37,855 nt of DNA from Bryobacteraceae bacterium (GTDB lineage: Bacteria > Acidobacteriota > Terriglobia > Bryobacterales > Bryobacteraceae): the NCBI GenBank assembly GCA_025055455.1, contig JANWXD010000017.1, positions 1-37,855 on the forward strand. The letters run 5' to 3'. This document shows, piece after piece, positions 22,747-30,666 of the stretch. The translations under genes and the position numbers were made by a program. Positions within the stretch are counted from its first letter, which is position 1. Every line of letters begins with the position of its first letter. The notes beneath the pieces are model-generated. The model was not told the DNA's origin. It searched no databases and saw nothing but the letters and a program-made list of their open reading frames with translations.

Positions 22747-24297
22747 CTAATCCGGGATCCCGAAGATCGGTCTGCGAACGTTCTTGTAATGGAACCGGGA
22801 GGTGTTGACTGCAGTGGCGCCGGGAGTGTCGACTTCGATGATCCGGGCGGCGATCGGCTCGTAAGCGGCACGCGGCGCGATCGCGCCCTTCACCACGAGG
22901 ATCCGCTGGCGCTCGGGGTAAATCCCACAACTGATCAGCTGGTGCAGACTGTTCGGGCTCGAGCGCAGCGTGGTCAGGTGGAGATAGCTGGCAAGATCGG
23001 GCGTCGAGCCCTCCACCTCGATGACGGCGGTCAAACCCTGCCGGTAATACCGGGTGCCGCCGTGCCGGACTTCGGGTTCGATATAGTTGCCGTCGTGCAG
23101 CGACTTGACTCGCCCGCGGACGCGCACCGGCCGGCCGTGGGCGTCATCGGTCTTGCCCCCAACCTCCATGTCGAACGCGCCACCCACGCCCGCAGCTACC
23201 GCCGCTCTCACCGCTTCCGGATCGGCGATGTTCACCACCCAGCCGCGCGCCTGCTGGCGGATCAGCTCCGCGAGGAGGAAGGTGGAGTCGCCGGCCGAGC
23301 CGCCGCCAATGTTGTCGCCTAAGTCCATGAGCACCACCGGAAATTTCGGTTCCGCCATCGCCATGCGCACCGCCTCGGCCGGCCCCGGCAAGTGGAGGCG
23401 GAGCTCGTCGCGCGTGGCCCAAAATAGGTCCGCCAGGCGCCGAGCTTCTGCCTCGGCAAGCTCCGGCTGCCCATCCGTGACCACGATGGCGCTAGGGCCG
23501 TTGTGCGGGATGTCGGCGTACTGATATCCGGCCGGTGTGCTGACCGCCAGCACGCCCGGTTTCTGCTCGAGGGCGCGGTTTTCTCCCACGATGCGTCGCA
23601 ACGGAAGTTTGTTGGTGTTCTGAAAGACGATGTTGTAGATCATCGGCGGTTTGGCGATGCGCTGCACGGGCTTCAGTCGGCCGCTGAGGATGCCGGCCAT
23701 TAGGCGGGCGGCATGCAGGCCGCGTTCTCGGGTGTCCAAGTGGGGGTTCTCCTTGCCGGTAATCAGGACGGTGGAGTCGCGGACGATCCGCTCGGTCACG
23801 TTCGCATGGAAATCGTGAGTGACGACGATTGGAAAGTCCGGCCCCATGGCTTTCCTCACGCGAGCGGTCAGCTCGGCGTCGCCGGAGTGGAACGTTTCGA
23901 CGACCATGGCCCCATGCAGGGCCAGGAAGACGCCACTCAGATCCGGCGTCGCTCTCAAGGATCGAATGATTTCTGCGCTCATCGTCTCGAACGCCTCGGC
24001 CGACACCGGGCCGCGGGGAGTTGCCTCTGCGATCAGCAGCGGGACCAGCTCGAGCCCGAATTTCCGCGCCCCCTCGATGTAGCCGCTGATGAAGTCGTTG
24101 GCTTTCTCGTACCGAGCCAGAAAACTCTCTTGTGTGTGGCGTGGGTGCGGCCAGCCGAAGTCGGCAAGCGTGGTCTTGACGGGGTTGAAGGAATTCGACT
24201 CGTGAATGATCCCAGTCACGGCGACCCGCGGGGGTCGGGATTGGCTGAAAGCGAGGCTGGTCATCAGGACAATGAGCCGCGCGAGGTTTGCAAGCAT
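22747..24297 (-). CDS. Exported M81-family (MlrC-like) metallopeptidase
   Basis: 516 residues with an N-terminal hydrophobic signal (ARLIVLMTSLAFSQS). Family features: VAVTGIIHESNSFNP near residue 26, GVFLALHGAMVVE near 122, VVTHDFHANVT near 157, VLMDLGDNIGGGSAGDSTF near 315. The family is named for MlrC, which degrades linearised microcystin; most members have unknown substrates and the group includes many environmental amidase/peptidase-like enzymes. The histidine and aspartate residues in these motifs are likely zinc ligands. The gene converges on the amphi-Trp gene with 110 nt between. It is likely monocistronic. Confidence 0.88.
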   Translation of the reverse strand: MLANLARLIVLMTSLAFSQSRPPRVAVTGIIHESNSFNPVKTTLADFGWPHPRHTQESFLARYEKANDFISGYIEGARKFGLELVPLLIAEATPRGPVSAEAFETMSAEIIRSLRATPDLSGVFLALHGAMVVETFHSGDAELTARVRKAMGPDFPIVVTHDFHANVTERIVRDSTVLITGKENPHLDTRERGLHAARLMAGILSGRLKPVQRIAKPPMIYNIVFQNTNKLPLRRIVGENRALEQKPGVLAVSTPAGYQYADIPHNGPSAIVVTDGQPELAEAEARRLADLFWATRDELRLHLPGPAEAVRMAMAEPKFPVVLMDLGDNIGGGSAGDSTFLLAELIRQQARGWVVNIADPEAVRAAVAAGVGGAFDMEVGGKTDDAHGRPVRVRGRVKSLHDGNYIEPEVRHGGTRYYRQGLTAVIEVEGSTPDLASYLHLTTLRSSPNSLHQLISCGIYPERQRILVVKGAIAPRAAYEPIAARIIEVDTPGATAVNTSRFHYKNVRRPIFGIPD

Positions 24298-24406
24298 ACC
24301 GGCTTATATCATGACACCGCCCGACCGAACAAGGGCTATGCGCCGCTCATCGAGGTGGAGCGCTCAACGTGGGCTGTGGGAGTCTCGGGTGCGCGGTGAC
24401 CAATCG

Positions 24407-24482
24407 TGGTGGCCAGGGACGGAATCGAACCGCCGACGCCAGCCTTTTCAGGGCTGCGCTCTACCAACTGAGCTACCTGGCC
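24407..24482 (-). tRNA. tRNA-Phe (GAA)
   Basis: A 76-nt cloverleaf on the minus strand: acceptor GGCCAGG/CCTGGCC, D arm GCTCAGTTGGTAGAGC, anticodon stem CAGCC/GGCTG with loop CTGAAAA (anticodon GAA), T arm GGCGG-TTCGATT-CCGTC with one G-U pair, discriminator A, and an encoded CCA. All stems pair fully. Confidence 0.98.
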
Positions 24483-24829
24483 GAAGGCAACCCTATTTTA
24501 CCAAAACGTTCGAGCCAGTACCGCCCGTGGCCGGCCCGCTCGAGAAGCTCGGCGGCTCTTCCAGGGTGTTCCATGATCCCGTCTCCCGAATTCCACGTCG
24601 TCCGGCTGCGGAGGTCGAGGCCGAGCTGCAGACAATTCCTCGATCGCTGCAGGTGGGCGGACGCGGCGCTTTCCGGAGACGGCTGTGATCGTCCTCGATC
24701 CTGGGGTGCTCGTGGACGGCCTAACCGGCTCGAAGCGCGGCGCCCGCCGGACGCCCGCCAGTTCCGTAAGCTGTTTCCGCCCCGCTGGCTGGAGTTGTGC
24801 CGCGCGCCGCGATAGTGTATGACAAGGAT
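24483..24829. other. Intergenic region upstream of tRNA-Phe and the oxidoreductase gene
   Basis: 347 nt without a confident gene. On the minus strand TAAAAT at 24495-24500 sits 12 nt before the tRNA and is a plausible -10 box, though no good -35 is seen. On the plus strand a 45-codon frame (24685-24822) starts VIVLDPGVLVDGLTG, like the first strand of a PIN-domain toxin, then degenerates. Confidence 0.4.
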
Positions 24830-26077
24830 ATGTTCAGTCGACGGAAATTCCTTCACACCGCCGCCGCGGCGCCGGCTGCGCCGTTGATTATCCCGGGCTC
24901 GGCGCTGGGATTGAACGGCGCCACACCGCCCAGCGACCGCATCACCCTAGGCGGCATTGGCATCGGCCGCCGCGGGCAGAACGTATTGAACGATTTCCTC
25001 GAGCAACCGGACGTGCAGTTCCTCGCCGTCTGCGACGTCCGCAACGAACGCCGGGAGGAGATCAAAAGCCTCGCCGACAAAAAGTACGGCAACCGCGATT
25101 GCGCCGCCTACAGCGACATGTTCGAGCTGCTGGCGCGCCCGGACATCGACGCCGTGTTGATCGCCACGAGCGACCGCTGGCACGCCCTGATCAGCATCTA
25201 TGCGGCCAAAGCCGGCAAGGACATCTACTGCGAGAAACCGTGCTCGTTGACTATCGCCGAGAGCCGCGCGCTGGCCGACACGGTGCGCCGCTACGGGCGC
25301 GTCTTCCAGGCAGGCACGCAGCGGCGCAACATCAGCAACTTCGTGCTGGCGGTGGAGATGGCCCGCAGCGGCAAGCTCGGCAAGTTGACCACGCTGCACG
25401 CCAATACCCTGGATCCCCGCACCACGCACGACTGGCTGCCCCCGGAGCCGGAGCCCCCCAAGCAACTGGTGGACTGGGACCGCTGGCTCGGTCCGGCGCC
25501 GTGGCGCCCCTACAATTCCGCTTACATCGCAGGCCGCTGGCGCGGCTTCTGGGATCTGCACGGGGGCGGGATCCTGGAATGGGGGGCGCACACCGTGGAC
25601 CTGTGCCAGTGGGCCAACAACGCTGACGACACGACACCCGTCGAGTACACGCCCCAGGGCAACCACGTGGTGTGCCGGTACGCCAATGGGGTCAACCTGG
25701 TGATGCGCGACACCGGATGGATGGGGCTCGGCACGTGCAGCATCCGCTTCGAAGGCGACGCCGGTTGGGTGGAAACCGGTGACACGGGCAAGATGGAGGC
25801 TTCGGAGAATCTGCGGGGCGAAATCCAGTTGACCACCATGCCCGGCACGCGAGCCCTGAATCACGTGCGTGACTTCCTGGATTGCGTCCGGTCCCGTCGG
25901 CAGCCGCGCTCCCACGAGGAGGCCACCGCACGCGCCCACATCGCCTGCCACGCCGCCTACATCGCCTGGCAGCTCGGCCGCACCTTGCGGTGGGATCCCG
26001 TGCGAGAGGAATTCGTCGACGACGACCAAGCCAACCGCATGCGTTCGCGCGCCATGCGGGAGCCGTGGCGCATCTGA
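24830..26077 (+). CDS. Tat-exported Gfo/Idh/MocA-family oxidoreductase
   Basis: 415 residues from the ATG at 24830. The N-terminus MFSRRKFLHTAAAAPAAPLI is a twin-arginine signal (SRRKFL). A Rossmann fold follows with an altered glycine loop (GGIGIGRRGQNVL), VCDVRNERREE, the family motif YCEKPCSLTIAES (Glu-Lys-Pro) near residue 137, and a C-terminal alpha/beta domain with GGGILEWGAHTVDLCQW. Members oxidise or reduce sugars or cyclitols with tightly bound NAD(P); Tat-exported ones keep their cofactor, as Zymomonas glucose-fructose oxidoreductase does. Acidobacteria and Planctomycetes have many such copies. The substrate is unknown. A HEAT-repeat gene follows 26 nt later, likely in the same operon. 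Confidence 0.9.
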   Translation: MFSRRKFLHTAAAAPAAPLIIPGSALGLNGATPPSDRITLGGIGIGRRGQNVLNDFLEQPDVQFLAVCDVRNERREEIKSLADKKYGNRDCAAYSDMFELLARPDIDAVLIATSDRWHALISIYAAKAGKDIYCEKPCSLTIAESRALADTVRRYGRVFQAGTQRRNISNFVLAVEMARSGKLGKLTTLHANTLDPRTTHDWLPPEPEPPKQLVDWDRWLGPAPWRPYNSAYIAGRWRGFWDLHGGGILEWGAHTVDLCQWANNADDTTPVEYTPQGNHVVCRYANGVNLVMRDTGWMGLGTCSIRFEGDAGWVETGDTGKMEASENLRGEIQLTTMPGTRALNHVRDFLDCVRSRRQPRSHEEATARAHIACHAAYIAWQLGRTLRWDPVREEFVDDDQANRMRSRAMREPWRI

Positions 26078-26103
26078 ATCGGAAGCGCAGAAGGAGGAAA
26101 GCG

Positions 26104-26838
26104 ATGCCGCAGACACCTTCGGCTCCACAGACCGCGACAGCTCAGCCCTCCGGGCAAGCGCCCGCCCAGCGGCCCACGCTCGGACAGCAGGCCGTGCAAG
26201 CGATGCCGCATCCAGCCGAGGAGAAGTGGCGCGAAATCTGGAGCCTCCAGCCGTCCACGCTTCTGGTCCTGCTCAAGGATCCCGGGGCGTCTGTATTCCT
26301 GAAAGCAAAAATTTGCCAGCGCCTGGCGGAGGTTGGGGGCAAAGAGGCCGTTGCCGCCGTCGCCGCGCTTCTGGAAAATCCGCAGTTGAGCACGTATGCG
26401 CGTTTCACGCTGGAGGCGGTGCCCGACCCGTCCGCCGACGCGGCCCTGCGGGAAGCGGCCCGCAAACTTCAGGGAACGTTGCTCGCCGGGGTGCTGAACT
26501 CCATCGGCGTGCGGCGGGACGCGGCGGCTGTACCGTTGCTAGCCCAGCGTTTGCAGGACAGCGACGCGACCGTGGCGCAGGCGGCCGCAGCGGCTTTGGG
26601 CCAAATCGGCACCGAGCAAGCTGCGCGCTCGCTCATGGATGCGCTGCAGCGCCGACGGGCGGAACTGCGCCCCGCGTTGCACGACGCGGCCCTGGTTTGC
26701 GGAGAGCGCCTCGAAAAAGCCGGCCGGGCCAGCCAGGCGCGGACTCTCTACGAAGCCGTTCTCGGCGACCAACCGGCTCCGGCGGTGGCCTCCGTGATCG
26801 ACCGCCGCCTGGGGGAATTGCGACCCAAAGCCGGCTGA
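26104..26838 (+). CDS. HEAT-repeat protein
   Basis: 244 residues from the ATG at 26104, with AAGGAGG about 6 nt upstream. A Pro/Gln/Ala-rich first 35 residues precede helical repeats: VLLKDPGASVFLKAKICQRL, then AVAAVAALLENPQLSTYAR, then AAVPLLAQRLQDSDATVAQA and AALGQIGTEQAARSLMDAL. Such alpha-solenoids are protein-binding scaffolds. No enzymatic motif or signal peptide is visible, so it should be cytoplasmic. The spacing to the oxidoreductase gene points to co-expression, possibly linked to cofactor loading before Tat export, which is only a guess. Confidence 0.8.
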   Translation: MPQTPSAPQTATAQPSGQAPAQRPTLGQQAVQAMPHPAEEKWREIWSLQPSTLLVLLKDPGASVFLKAKICQRLAEVGGKEAVAAVAALLENPQLSTYARFTLEAVPDPSADAALREAARKLQGTLLAGVLNSIGVRRDAAAVPLLAQRLQDSDATVAQAAAAALGQIGTEQAARSLMDALQRRRAELRPALHDAALVCGERLEKAGRASQARTLYEAVLGDQPAPAVASVIDRRLGELRPKAG

Positions 26839-26973
26839 TAGAAGCACCGGGACCCGGCACGGACCTGCCGACCCCGGGCGGTGTCCCGGCTTGCCCGTCG
26901 GCACGCCGTCAGTCCGCGCGGGCCCGTGTGGTAGACTTTTCGGTTCTCGATTCTCTGGCCATGCGAGGGCCCG

Positions 26974-28623
26974 TTGAGGCTTTCCTTCGTTGATTACGTC
27001 ATTCTGGCGCTGTATTTCTCCTTCGTCTTGGGCATCGGCTGGCTGCTGCGCAAGCGCGTAGCGACCAGTGAGGACTTTCTCACCTCCGGTCGTTCGGTTC
27101 CCGTCTGGATCACGAGCTTGGCCTTCATCGCGGCCAACCTGGGGGCCCAGGAGGTGATCGGCATGAGCGCCTCCGGGGCCAAGTACGGCATCATGACGGC
27201 GCACTTCTACTGGGTGGGCGCGATTCCCGCCATGATCTTCGTAGGCGTCTTCATGATGCCGTTTTACTATGGCAGCCGCGCCCGCTCCGTGCCGGAGTAT
27301 CTCAAGCTGCGCTTCGACGAGAAGACCCGGGGCTTCAACGCGCTGACCTTCGCCGCCATGACGGTGTTTTCTTCCGGCATTTCGATGTACGCGCTGGGGC
27401 TGCTGTTCCAGCTCGTGCTGGGCTGGAGCTTCACAGCCTCCGTGTTGTTGTCGGCGGCGATCGTGCTGATTTACACCTTCCTCGGCGGGCTGACCAGCGC
27501 CATGTACAACGAGGTGCTCCAGTTTTTTCTGATCGTGCTCGGCTTTGCGCCGCTGGCGATTCTGGCCGTGGTGCGGGCGGGCGGCTGGGACGGCATCGCG
27601 GCCCACGTGCCGGCGGCGATGACCCACTCGTGGCGCTATGTGGCAGAGGCTTCGCACAACCCGATGGGGGTGGAAGTGTTCGGGCTGGTGGCGGGCTTGG
27701 GGTTCGTGCTGTCCTTCGGCTACTGGTGCACCGACTTCCTGGTGATCCAGCGGGCCATGGCGGCCAATTCCATGTCGGCGGCCCGTCGCACGCCGCTGCT
27801 GGCGGCTGTGCCCAAAATGCTGATGCCCCTCATCGTCATCGTGCCCGGGATCGCCGCCGTGGCGCTGGCGCAGATGGACACCGGCTACTCGCTGCCGCGC
27901 AAGGGGGACGGCTACGACTACGACCAGGTGCTCATGACCCTGATGGCGCAGTTTTATCCGTCCGGCATGCTCGGCGTGGGGATCACCGCGCTGATGGCTT
28001 CGTTCATGTCCGGCATGGCGGGCAACGTAACGGCGCTGAATACGGTCTGGACGTACGACATCTATCAAAGCTACATTCGCAAGCGCGCCCCCGATTCTCA
28101 TTACCTCTGGGTAGGGCGGCTGACCACCGTCTTCGGCACGGCGCTGTCGGTGGCCACGGCGTACCTGGCCCGGCTGTACAACAACATCATGGATCTGCTC
28201 CAGCTGGTGTTCGGCTTCGTGAACGCGCCGTTGTTTGCCACGTTTCTGCTTGGGATGTTCTGGAAGCGCGCCACGGGGCATGGGGCGTTTTCCGGCCTGT
28301 TGGCTGGCACGGCGGCCGCCGCGCTCACTCACGGCCTTACGCGCGCCGAGGGCAAAGGCGGCTGGGTTGCGACGCTGCATGAGTTCCCCTCCACCATGGC
28401 CCAGAATTTCTGGATCGCGATTTTCGCCTGGACCGCATGCTTCGTCGTGACGATTTTGGTGAGCCTACTGACGCGACCCCGTCCGGAAGCGGAACTGCGC
28501 GGGCTCGTCTACGGACTCACGCAGTTACCGCGCGACGAGGGAGTGGCATGGTACCGTCGCCCGGCGCCTTTGGCGGTGGTCGTGGGCGGAATGTGTGTGC
28601 TGCTGAATTTCTGGTTTTGGTGA
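26974..28623 (+). CDS. Sodium:solute symporter (SSS family)
   Basis: 549 residues. TTG start at 26974 giving MRLSFVDYVILALYF, the normal first transmembrane helix of the family. About 13-14 hydrophobic segments; family features include RSVPVWITSLAFIAANLGAQ (helix 2), GARARSVPEYLKLRF-like loop (residues 90-110), LGGLTSAMYNEVLQFFL and SFMSGMAGNVTALNTVWTYD. Imports a sugar, vitamin or carboxylate with Na+. The immediately following small membrane gene and galactokinase suggest a hexose such as galactose, as in bacterial SGLT-type carriers. The GTG/ATG of the next gene overlaps or follows its stop by a few bases. Confidence 0.93.
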   Translation: MRLSFVDYVILALYFSFVLGIGWLLRKRVATSEDFLTSGRSVPVWITSLAFIAANLGAQEVIGMSASGAKYGIMTAHFYWVGAIPAMIFVGVFMMPFYYGSRARSVPEYLKLRFDEKTRGFNALTFAAMTVFSSGISMYALGLLFQLVLGWSFTASVLLSAAIVLIYTFLGGLTSAMYNEVLQFFLIVLGFAPLAILAVVRAGGWDGIAAHVPAAMTHSWRYVAEASHNPMGVEVFGLVAGLGFVLSFGYWCTDFLVIQRAMAANSMSAARRTPLLAAVPKMLMPLIVIVPGIAAVALAQMDTGYSLPRKGDGYDYDQVLMTLMAQFYPSGMLGVGITALMASFMSGMAGNVTALNTVWTYDIYQSYIRKRAPDSHYLWVGRLTTVFGTALSVATAYLARLYNNIMDLLQLVFGFVNAPLFATFLLGMFWKRATGHGAFSGLLAGTAAAALTHGLTRAEGKGGWVATLHEFPSTMAQNFWIAIFAWTACFVVTILVSLLTRPRPEAELRGLVYGLTQLPRDEGVAWYRRPAPLAVVVGGMCVLLNFWFW

Positions 28624-28628
28624 GTGGC

Positions 28629-28814
28629 ATGTGGGATCTCCGGGTGCCCTCCGGCTGGTTCTTCGCCCTCGTGGGCGCGATCCTTTGTGTGCACGGCTTG
28701 CTGGCGCCCGGCGCCCGCGCCCCGCTCGCGGAGACCAACGTCAATCTTTACGCGGGTCTCGTGATGCTCGTGTTCGGAGGAGCGCTGCTTTGGCTGGCCC
28801 GCCGCGCCTCCTGA
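28629..28814 (+). CDS. Small two-helix membrane protein linked to the symporter
   Basis: 61 residues from the ATG at 28629; a GTG at 28620 overlapping the symporter stop (GTGA) would add three. Two hydrophobic helices (WFFALVGAILCVHGLLAP and LYAGLVMLVFGGALLWLA) are joined by a short conserved-looking loop with ETNVNLYAG. It is sandwiched between the symporter and galactokinase genes and overlaps the latter by 25 nt, so it is under coupled translation. I know no assigned function. A small accessory subunit of the symporter is the natural guess. Confidence 0.75.
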   Translation: MWDLRVPSGWFFALVGAILCVHGLLAPGARAPLAETNVNLYAGLVMLVFGGALLWLARRAS

Positions 28815-29953
28815 GGGAAGTCTTCCGGGAGCGCTTCGGCATGGCTCCCGAATGCCTGTTCCGGGCGCCTGGGCGGATCAACCTGATCGGGGAGCACACC
28901 GACTACAATCTCGGCTTCGTGGTGCCGGTGGCGCTGGACTTGGCCTGTTACACCGCCGTGTCATCCAACGGCTGCGGCCAGCTGCGGGTTTTTTCCGCGA
29001 ACCAGAACGAGGCGGTGGAATGGCCGATCAGTTCGATCGCGTCGGCGCCGCCGCGAGGCCATTGGTCCGACTACGTCTTGGGCGTGGCCCGCGAGCTCGT
29101 GCGCGCCGGATACGACGTTCCCAGCTGCAACCTGCTCGTGTCGAGCACCGTGCCCACGGGCGCCGGACTGAGCTCCTCGGCCGCGCTGGAGGTCAGCGTG
29201 GCGTTGGCGTTGCTCGGCGACCGGAAGATGGATCCTCTCGAACTGGCTCTTCTGTGCCGTCGCGCCGAAAACGAGTTTGTCGGGATGCCTTGCGGCATCA
29301 TGGACCAGTACATCTCGGTCTTCGGCCGCGAGGGGGCGGCGGTCAAGATCGACTGCCGCAGCTTGGAGCACGAAATTGTTCCGTTGCCTCCAGGCATGGA
29401 GATCGTGGCAGTCAACTCCATGGTCAAGCACGAACTGGGCTCCTCGGCCTACCGCGACCGCGTGCGCGAATGCGGCGAGGCCGTGGACGCCGTGCGGCGC
29501 CGCCGGCCAGAGGTTACGAGTCTCCGGGATGTGACGTCGACGGACCTGCGGACGTTTGCCAGCGAAATGGCGCCTGTGCCGTTCCGCCGCGCGCGCCATG
29601 TGACCACAGAGAATGCACGTGTGGAGGCCTTCGTCGAGGCCTGCCGCCGTTGCGACCTCGCAGCGATGGGCGAATTGCTCGTGGCCTCCCACCGCAGCCT
29701 GCAACACGACTACGAAGTCAGCTGCGAGGAGCTGGACTTCTTGGTAGATACGGCGCTGTCCGTGCCGGGTGTGCTGGGCGCGCGCATGACGGGGGGAGGC
29801 TTCGGGGGTTGCACGGTCAACCTAATCGCCGCGGGCCACGCGGCGGCGTTTGTCCGTGCCATCCAGTCCGCGTATCGAGAGCGCTTCGGCGTGACTCCGG
29901 AATGCTACCTCTGCCGTCCGGCGGCGGGCGCCGCGGAGGTCCGAACGGTCTGA
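28790..29953 (+). CDS. galK: Galactokinase
   Basis: 387 residues from a TTG at 28790, chosen because GGAGGAG at 28776-28782 lies 7 nt upstream and the resulting length matches the family; it overlaps the small membrane gene. GHMP-kinase motifs: RAPGRINLIGEHTDYN (residues 25-40), ATP loop PTGAGLSSSAALEV (122-135), catalytic Asp172 in GIMDQY, and MTGGGFGGC near the C-terminus. Phosphorylates galactose at C1 in the Leloir pathway. No galT or galE is adjacent. The link to the upstream symporter suggests galactose uptake and activation in one operon. Confidence 0.95.
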   Translation: MAGPPRLLREVFRERFGMAPECLFRAPGRINLIGEHTDYNLGFVVPVALDLACYTAVSSNGCGQLRVFSANQNEAVEWPISSIASAPPRGHWSDYVLGVARELVRAGYDVPSCNLLVSSTVPTGAGLSSSAALEVSVALALLGDRKMDPLELALLCRRAENEFVGMPCGIMDQYISVFGREGAAVKIDCRSLEHEIVPLPPGMEIVAVNSMVKHELGSSAYRDRVRECGEAVDAVRRRRPEVTSLRDVTSTDLRTFASEMAPVPFRRARHVTTENARVEAFVEACRRCDLAAMGELLVASHRSLQHDYEVSCEELDFLVDTALSVPGVLGARMTGGGFGGCTVNLIAAGHAAAFVRAIQSAYRERFGVTPECYLCRPAAGAAEVRTV

Positions 29954-30030
29954 GTGGGAGCCGCCGGAGGATGCCGGTCTTCGGGGCGCCGTGCCCGGTG
30001 GACCGTTATGATGAGAACACCGCCGACATC

Positions 30031-30666
30031 ATGATCCTTCCCCGTCTCTATCCCATCCTGGACACGGGTACGCTCGAGCGCCGGCGGTGTCCCGTCGAGA
30101 CCGCCGCCCAGGCCCTGGCAGACGCCGGGGTTCGAATCTTGCAGTTCCGGCACAAGGGCCACCTCTCGCGGGCTGTCTTCGAGCAGACGGAGCGGGTGGC
30201 CGCACTCTGCCGCGAACGAGGGACGTTGTTCGTTATCAACGACCGCACCGACCTGGCGATGGTCTTTGGAGCGGGTCTGCACTTGGGACAGAACGACCTG
30301 CCGCCGGCCGAGGCGCGCCGGCTGCTCGGGCCCGGCGCAGTCCTCGGCTTTTCGACGCATAACGAAGCGCAACTGCGCGCCGCGGCTGGCGAGCCGGTGG
30401 ATTACGTGGCCCTAGGGCCGATCTTCGGAACCGCCACGAAAGAAAAGCCGGATCCGGTGGTCGGCCTTGCGGAACTGGTCCGCCTGCGACCGATAAGCTC
30501 CCGCCCGTTGGTTGCAATCGGCGGGATTACCAGGCAGAATGCAAGGTCAGTGCTGGAGGCGGGCGCGGACAGCGTGGCCGTGATCGCGGATTTGTATCCG
30601 GAACCGTGCACGTACGACACGCTCCGCGCCCGGACCGTCGAATGGCTCGAGCTACTGAACAGATAG
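30031..30666 (+). CDS. thiE: Thiamine phosphate synthase
   Basis: 211 residues from the ATG at 30031. TIM-barrel with the ThiE signatures: ILQFRHKGH (substrate loop, HK in place of the more usual EK/DK), FVINDRTDLAM, AGLHLGQNDLP, YVALGPIFGTATKE and AIGGITRQNA. Joins hydroxymethylpyrimidine diphosphate to the thiazole phosphate carboxylate to make thiamine phosphate. No other thi gene or THI-box riboswitch is visible nearby. Its last 25 nt overlap the start of the amino acid permease gene. The ATG lacks a strong ribosome binding site. Confidence 0.92.
   Translation: MILPRLYPILDTGTLERRRCPVETAAQALADAGVRILQFRHKGHLSRAVFEQTERVAALCRERGTLFVINDRTDLAMVFGAGLHLGQNDLPPAEARRLLGPGAVLGFSTHNEAQLRAAAGEPVDYVALGPIFGTATKEKPDPVVGLAELVRLRPISSRPLVAIGGITRQNARSVLEAGADSVAVIADLYPEPCTYDTLRARTVEWLELLNR

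Noticed and set aside
24369-24815. 148-codon plus-strand frame with GRNRTADASLFRAALYQL
   Set aside because: This peptide is the antisense translation of tRNA-Phe, a well-known false gene.
26539-28380. 613-codon minus-strand frame
   Set aside because: Antisense to the HEAT and symporter genes, His/Arg/Gln-rich without domain features.
28852-30030. Long upstream extension of the ThiE frame
   Set aside because: Lies inside galK in another frame; ThiE similarity begins at the ATG at 30031.
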